DNA from: Pezicula radicicola
Lineage: Eukaryota > Ascomycota > Leotiomycetes > Helotiales > Dermateaceae
Reading direction: 5' to 3'
Length of the DNA: 64,000 nt
NCBI GenBank assembly: GCA_003008705.1
Contig: PDUO01000013.1
Coordinates: 144,702 to 208,701, forward strand
Part shown: positions 58,057 through 64,000 of the stretch, in pieces
How positions within the stretch are numbered: position 1 is the stretch's first letter
How the letters are laid out: each line of letters opens with the position of its first letter
Translations under genes and position numbers: made by a program
Notes under the pieces: generated by a model
Database searches by the model: none
Told to the model about the DNA's origin: nothing
The model's input: the letters and a program-made list of their open reading frames with translations, nothing else

Positions 58057-58725
58057 TACCAACACGACGGTTCAATAGAGATTGAAGTTAGAAGGGCGGT
58101 GGAATAGTGCTGTTAAGAGGGTAGAGGTAAGTGCCACACTAATTAATTTATAAGAGATCATTTCAATAATCTATTCAGACATAAGAGATGGACTTGAATA
58201 ACTCACTTGTCCTAATCAAAATGATCTCTTATAAACCATTCGTACGGCACAGGACTTATACTAAGGAGAAAAACAACTAGATGTAGAATAGAGGTAGGCA
58301 TATCTGAGCCTGGAGCGCTCTCACAGGGATGTACTTCGCTAAGAATGTGGTCCAATGTTAAATTTCGAGTTCCCAACAACATTGTATGAACCCTCGAGCA
58401 CAATAATGATGATTTGAATAAGAGTCTGAATTTTCTGATTCCTCAAAACGAGTGGGAGGCAGCAGACCTTTATATACAATAGCTGAGCATCAATTGGAGC
58501 CTGATTTCCATACAAAATAAGGCATTCCGGATGCGATGGCATTGCGCGTAGAGCGCTACAATAGAAACCAGTATTGATAGAGGCCTGAGCGAAAGGCCCG
58601 AAAAGAAGAAGCAATTATGGCCAGAATGAGGATATACTGACACATGACAAAAATGGGCCACAATGGCTGACACATTGTCTTTAAAAATATCCATTTATTC
58701 AATTGGATTTCTATTTTGTGTCTCT
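58057..58725. other. Convergent 3' region with a short inverted-repeat element
   Basis: Between the 3' ends of the P450 and paralog D. It holds the 89-bp inverted-repeat element at 58147-58235. Open frames on the minus strand (58212-58694) show no family. Confidence 0.45.
58147..58235. mobile_element. Miniature inverted-repeat (hairpin) element, 17-bp perfect arms
   Basis: TTTATAAGAGATCATTT at 58147-58163 is the exact reverse complement of AAATGATCTCTTATAAA at 58219-58235. The 55-base interior carries the dispersed motif core (TTGAATAACTCACTTG at about 58194-58209). No clear target-site duplication is visible. It may be a MITE-like unit or a transcript hairpin in the P450 3' region. Confidence 0.5.
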
Positions 58726-60084
58726 TTACTCTAAAAACCCTGGCGTCGTACCTTTATAGTCTCCTGGACAATAGTTATGGATCCAGTCATTGCTTGTCTG
58801 ATCAGAGTATTCGATCCATTTTGCATCATCGACAGTTGTGGATTTGAATCCAATCTCTTCAATGATATTATCTCTAGTCAAGGTCGACGAAGCCGGTTCC
58901 GTATAATAGCCTTCGCGCATTCTTAATATCTCCTTTTGCAAAGAACCAAGACGGTCGCCTAATTTAATTTTTAAGTCCAACTCTTCAGAACAAAATTTTT
59001 CCTAAAATAGTATAGAAGTTAGCAGTGATTCTTACAAACAATATAGTAGACGGAATATTATTTGGAACATAAAGAGGAGAGGAATTACTCACCATCTCAT
59101 AGGCAGTCTTTTGCCAGTGCCATCCGTGGCCAGTACCGCCACATCCCATCCAAAAGTTTGTGCCACAATACGCATTGTCGTTTTCGCTGCATGTTCCGAA
59201 TAGTTTAAAGAACGCATGGAGCATCTCATGAAGTAAAGTCCCTAAGTATGCGCCGAGAATCTGACCTGGCTCCATAGCCTTGAGGTATTTATGCTCATAT
59301 AGAACAATACCAACCGGATGTTGTTTCTCAGGGAACGGGTCGATATAGAATGTTTGTCCCCACACAATTGTATCCAGCATTCCCGGCCTACTCATATCCC
59401 TAATCCATTTTTCTGAAGAGCATAATATCCAACGTTTATAACAGAGATTAGGCGTCAAAGCATTGTCAAAAAAGATGCTATTGAAGCGATCGAAGTACAG
59501 TTGTAGCACCTCATCGGATTCTAGGGGAATGTCCAAGACGTTCAAGAAGTTTTCGCCTTGATTGTCAAGTTCGTGGAGTTCGTGGGTTTTGAAGTCTTTT
59601 ACTGCCTTCGAAAATTCCACCGATCGTTGTCGATTTGGTCTTGGCCATAATCTTAATGTAAGTTTTGTTGTGATATTTTCGAATCTGTGACTCGCTAGTC
59701 TCCATTTTGATGAAATATTATTGTCCAGAGCCATGGGAATAGTGTTCGGCTTTATCAATACTGGAGGGGTCTTGCTTTCCTCATTGGCAATGGTCTTAGG
59801 TGCTTTTCTATTTAACGACAATTTTGAAAACTTAGACTCGACCGCAGAGACCTAATTGTTATTAGAAATCAGCTCTTTAACATTACAGTATAAGATCGCC
59901 TAGGCTTATGTCGAAACTCTATGCATAAGATCAATTCGAAAGTTTGAGCGTTGCGATATCTTCGGTCTTCGAAATGCGAGCGGTTTGGAAGGATTTACAC
60001 TACACTTACATCTGTGATAGTCGAACTCGAAACGCCATTCTTTCCAGAATCCTCACAGCCTTCATCGTTGTCAACTCTACCCAT
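58726..60084 (-). CDS. SprT-like zincin domain protein, paralog D (intact)
   Basis: Model: complement(join(58726..59001, 59093..59851, 60010..60084)), 369 residues; introns start GTGAGT and GTAAGT and end TTTTAG and AATTAG, phase 0. The start is ATG 60082-60084 (MGRVDNDEGCEDSGKN); the large second exon has no ATG of its own near its beginning. The SprT-like domain opens with YFDRFNSIFFDNALTP, has a middle strand DTIVWGQTFYIDP, the zinc site LLHEMLHAFFKLF (HExxH at about 233-237) and GGTGHGWHWQKTAYEM (third His at about 267-270). Cys pairs between them (GTCSEND, AYCG, GCGG) may add stability. SprT relatives cleave DNA-protein crosslinks, but this fungal group lacks an obvious DNA-binding region; its role is unknown. 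Confidence 0.8.
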
Positions 60085-61974
60085 TTTGAAATCTTCTGCC
60101 GGCTGTTCCTTGTGAGAGTGTTGTAGGCAAGGAAAGGTTAGAGCCTTTTGTGGACAAAGTACTGCTCGTCAAAACAGGGGTTTTTGGGTGAATTAATTAT
60201 GATTTCGTAGAAGATACGGCTACCTTTTTACCCTTCCATGTCCTAGATAGTTTATATCCCAATTGTTAGCCGAGTCCAAACTAAAATCGCGATTGATTCA
60301 CTATAATCTACTAGTTACTGTACTTTGAATATTTTTTCTCTTTAGCTAGCCGCTGGTCAGCTGCTAAAAGCATTCACCAACTCAAGTACTTACACTTGTG
60401 CGGTATTCGGTAAGTTAGATAATTTGCTAGGGTATATTTTCATGCTTAGCTTTATAGAATAGTCCAGTCTATTCGTCAGGGCTCTACTAATTTCTATATA
60501 GGTACCAGGCTATTCACTATATAACAAAGACGTCGCAGAATGTTAAAAATTAGGAATTGTTATCTGGCATGTGCTATTTGATATTCGGCATAGGCTACGC
60601 CTAATTTTCTAAAAGTTAAAGTGCAATTATTGTCGAGCGTAACTGAGACTCACACTAGCTATTATTAGGAGGCTTAGTACCTTATCGTACCTACCTCGTT
60701 GTCGCTAATTGGTAGACGCTAAGAATTAAACAAGCCCACGTGTTCTATCACTATTCCTATATAAATTCACCCTTAGCTATTTACTAGTATGATTATTCTT
60801 CTACTATTTCCTATTCCTCCGCTTTTGTTTTAGTGGGAGCGCAAGTAGTATTTACGTATATTCATCTCAATTCGTCAAAATTAGGCAGGGGCCATACCAG
60901 ATATCAAGTAGCACATGCCAAATAACGGCTCACTTAAAATGACTTATATGTAGTTTAAGCTGCATACATATAGCTTACATCTTCCCGAATCGACTTTTAG
61001 TTGAGATAAAATACAGCCTCGCTTAGCGAGCGAGCTTTCTAAACTTTTTATTAGGAATTAGCTATAGTTATATCAAGTGCTAGATTATGTTCGCGAGATA
61101 TCTAACAAAGTTCCTTAGTACATCTAGTTGAACTATGAATTATAAAACCTGACTTTTACATTTGAGCAGAATAGGGTTTGTTTCTAGGAATATTCTATAA
61201 AAATAATTGTGAGGTTAACGGAAGATCATAGATCGAGATTGTTTGATGGAATTGCTCAAATGAAAAATACGTCAGACTGCGACACTGTTCGGGGTAGGTA
61301 GCAAGCAAAAGTAGATAAGACGTCCCATCTAAGTGCTTAATTCCTTTCCACTAATATTTTATTTACTGTCGAAGAAAATGCGCTTCTTTGCAAACAATGG
61401 AGTACTTGAGTTCCTGCTCTGGGTACAACCATCCGAGCAGCACATTAATACATCTATTTCCCAGTAATATACTAATTTCGATAAACAACCTTTTAACCGA
61501 CTCCCCATACAGAAATACATCACCTCGCTTATTAAGCGAGCACCCTATTTATAACGAGAACCAACTCGACACTTAAGTTCATTCTCTGTCATCATTCAAA
61601 GAAAATAGATCTTTTATAATTTACTATACGTTTCAGGGATTTAAAAGTGTGGTCGAAGTCGCTTGATGTTGAATAATTTCCAGTTAGTGAGTAACTTCGT
61701 GGGAATTGGCATTTCCTCTAAAATCGAGAGGCGAGTAGAAGATCAACTTCTCCGGCGATGATTTATTGCAAATGAGATTAGTGGCTATAGCGCGTTCCTC
61801 ATAAATTAGATTGTTACATGTGATAGGAGACTTAAACACACAGAACGAAAGCTTAAGGAAGACCTTTTGGTGAAAGTATTATGCGACCAAGTCAACTTAT
61901 CTTGAAAGTTATAGATATGCAAAAAGCTCGTGCTCTCATCATAAAATTCGTTGTATCATTTATCAGTCTCCTAA
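60085..61974. other. 1.9 kb AT-rich gene desert
   Basis: Very AT-rich with TA-rich words and stops in all frames, comparable to 1960-2460. It looks like old repeat DNA degraded by C-to-T change; no transposon protein or terminal repeat can be read. GCTTAGCGAGCGAG near 61022 and TTATTAAGCGAGC near 61530 are similar short phrases that may mark remnants of one element. Confidence 0.4.
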
Positions 61975-63549
61975 TTAAGCACCTATTCCGTAACTCTTTA
62001 CGCGACTCCAGAAGAATGCTTTGTCATTCCGAAGCGTGAACTCCCCCCAGTCATCTGTGAGCTTGTTATAATTCCAGAAGCCTTTCCAAACAAGCTTGTT
62101 GTTCTTTGCTCCCTTTCCAGAGCCTCGAAGTGAAAGTTCCATCCGGTACATATATTTAGGGCCTACACCCTCAGTCTCGATGAAGACTTCTCCTTCAGAA
62201 TCTTTGAGGTCTGCTTCCGGATTGTCCCCGATAGTGGAAAGACACCAGCGACCCCTTAGAGCGTTCTGCATGACTATAGAAGGTAGATGCGGGGCTCCAC
62301 CGTTGCGATGGGTCTCAGACAATTCTTTTGTAAGATGGTGGACTACATCAACTGGTTCAGTGGTTGTCAAAAGACTTATGACGGTGCCATCACGAAAAAA
62401 TCTTAGATACCGATAGTACGTGACGATATGAACGGGGCTGTTCCAGGTAACCTGTGAAGCGGAAGCTTGACCAGGCCTGATGTAATTGACAGTGCTAATA
62501 TAGCAACCATTAAAGCGAATTCTTGGACGCAGCCGAAACATCTGGTGCCATGAAGAGGAATAGGCACTTCTAAGAAGTGATTCGGTAATTTGGTTTTTAT
62601 CAAGGGATATCTCTTGAATTGGGCCTGTAGCATCAGTAGCCGGATCCTCGTCTTCAAGTTCTGGGTAGTCCTCCTCAATTGGGCCACCGAGGACTTCTCG
62701 CTGGAATTGATAATGCATAGCACCAAACCCAACCTCTGAGCCTTGACATATACGTTTCCAAATCTGTTCCTCCGTCGCCACCAAGTATGCTAGTCGCTTG
62801 CAAACTTGTGCAAGCCTAACGAAAGATGCAACGTCGACCACAGCCAAAGTCGTAAGGATATGAATTAGAATCTCATCTGGCAATTCTGCTATTGGACATG
62901 GAGGCGCAACAGTCCCTTCGATAACAGCTGGTGCAGGTTTAATAGTTAACCCGGAGAATCCTGCTATAAGTTGGTTTATTGTCTGTGGGGGCCCGTCTAG
63001 GGAGTGATGGGCGGTATTGGGTACTGTGACTGCTGCATTCGAGGGGTTTGGGTTGGCAGGTTTCGAGGCAAATGAGGGAGGGAAGTGCTTGTTTTTGTAC
63101 TTTTGGTCTACACGATGATCCAGCTATGCTCATTAGACAAAAGCTCCATTTCAAAGGCGCAAGTTACTTACCCGAAAAGCTTTGCGGTAGAGATTAAGAC
63201 TATCTCCCAGATTTCCCTGTGCTTCCCTCTCTACCGCTTTCTCGTAATGCTCAAGTGCAGACCGTGGTTCTCGGCTTCTGGTCTTGCTACCTTCTGCAAC
63301 TTCTCCTGCCTCTGTCACATCGTGACTATCGAACTGATGAGCTGAATGCGATTGTATATAATCATCGTCTTCCTGCTCAGTGGCTTTGGCTACCCTGTCC
63401 GCAGTTGGACGTACATTTAGGCCCCTGCGCACTGGGGGTACAGCATTTGATTTCCTACGGCCTTTGACAACGTCTTCTTTTGCTTTAGCGGAAAATTCTG
63501 CTCGCCATTGTTGTCGGAATGACTCCAGCTCTGGATTTGAGTCCTCCAT
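61975..63549 (-). CDS. F-box protein, FBXO9/Hrt3-like
   Basis: Model: complement(join(61975..63123, 63172..63549)), 508 residues. Start at the ATG of MEDSNPELESFRQQWRAEF. A TPR/MIT-like helix pair is at about 95-126 (ALEHYEKAVEREAQGNLGD, LNLYRKAFR), interrupted by the intron. The F-box is at about 204-250 (LPDEILIHILTTLAVVDVAS, VCKRLAYLV, IWKRIC). The C-terminal half matches the FBXO9/Hrt3/Pof7 domain: SWHQMFRLRPRIRFNGCYIS, YYRYLRFFRDGTVISLLTT, RGRWCLS, and WGEFTLRNDKAFFWSRVKSY. It should act as the substrate receptor of an SCF ubiquitin ligase. The gene is divergent from whatever starts at the right edge. Confidence 0.93.
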
Positions 63550-63968
63550 GGTATGGTGGTGTGGCAATTTGAAAGGAGAGGAGTGTCTTTGTTAGGTATT
63601 TACTAGGTGAAGCGCAAAGGTCGTTGGGGTACGGGAGTACAAAAGTTGACAGCTGCAGCCAGCACGAATCACGATCTCTAATCAACGATAGATCCTTTAT
63701 CAGCGATCCGAGCCCCGATGACGCCGATAGAGTCACCAGTCAAAAGGTTGTACTCCGGAATATTCCAAATTCCATTAAGAACAGGGATCTTTCCGCTCCT
63801 CGGCGTGCGAGCCATCAGAGCAGAGCTAAAAAGTTAAGAATTGGAGAGTCGTCATTAATCAACCACCACCACCACCGCCTCTGCTATGCGATAGAGCATC
63901 AGCTTCCAGCGCATATTGATAGCTGAGCCCTTTCCATAGCACTGGTCCTACGCACAACACTCCGCTCA
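63550..63968. promoter_or_regulatory. Divergent upstream region
   Basis: Upstream of the F-box gene. A 100-codon plus-strand frame at 63624-63926 has no recognisable domain. A CACCACCACCACCG run is near 63862. Confidence 0.35.
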
Positions 63969-64000
63969 ATGTCCGGTCCTTGGGATCGCTCGCTATCAAA
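63969..64000 (+). CDS. Possible start of a further gene (partial)
   Basis: An ATG in context CTCAATGTCC opens a frame MSGPWDRSLS that runs off the window. Position after a divergent promoter-like gap suggests a real start, but ten codons cannot prove it. Confidence 0.25.
   Translation, partial: MSGPWDRSLS

Noticed and set aside
1..64000. tRNA, rRNA, CRISPR, bacterial operon or prophage features
   Set aside because: Looked for but not seen; the window is fungal nuclear DNA. A tRNAscan run would be needed to exclude a tRNA fully.

Overview
The window is nuclear DNA of a filamentous ascomycete. Genes carry many short introns of about 45-70 bp with GT-AG (occasionally GC-AG) ends and CTGAC/CTAAC-like branch sites. 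There are four Zn2Cys6 regulators (one broken), and the intergenic DNA is AT-rich. The protein set and the look of the proteins suggest Leotiomycetes, probably a Botrytis/Sclerotinia relative; that placement is inference, no search was run. I rebuilt splice models by hand: every join given keeps frame from start to stop.

Layout. 2-1798: 3' part of an unrecognised gene. 3062-4586: alcohol acetyltransferase-like gene. 5.2-5.9 kb: frameshifted membrane-protein remnant. 6570-8996 (-): Zn2Cys6 regulator, divergent from an arylsulfotransferase-family gene (9925-11763). 12219-13349 (-): 2EXR-type protein with a possible upstream small ORF. 14058-15928: second Zn2Cys6 regulator. 16.3-17.6 kb (-): dead MFS transporter and an NB-ARC/TPR-like fragment. 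19173-19676: poly-Thr protein. 20427-21626: mitochondrial cytochrome b5 reductase (mcr1). 22242-23911 (-): ceramide synthase (lag1). 26.0-28.3 kb (-): two tandem, degenerate SprT-like genes.

29.2-36.5 kb looks like an inositol-use module: a sugar/myo-inositol-type transporter, a divergent Zn2Cys6 regulator and myo-inositol oxygenase. 37.2-43.9 kb looks like a nucleobase module: a xanthine-dioxygenase-like TauD enzyme, a pseudogenised regulator and an NCS1 permease. 45.35-46.19 kb: a third SprT-like gene, interrupted by one stop. 47.2-51.3 kb: housekeeping pair, dynein light chain (-) and MRD1 (+), sharing a 0.5 kb promoter. 52.3-54.7 kb: TEA/ATTS (AbaA-type) developmental regulator. 56.4-58.1 kb: cytochrome P450. 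58.7-60.1 kb (-): the fourth SprT-like gene, apparently intact. 61.97-63.55 kb (-): FBXO9/Hrt3-like F-box protein.

The most unusual content is the dispersed family of four SprT-like zincin proteins in four different states of decay, and a short dispersed motif (AACTCACTTGATTTGA-like) that recurs in at least seven intergenic places, one of them inside a perfect 17-bp inverted repeat.
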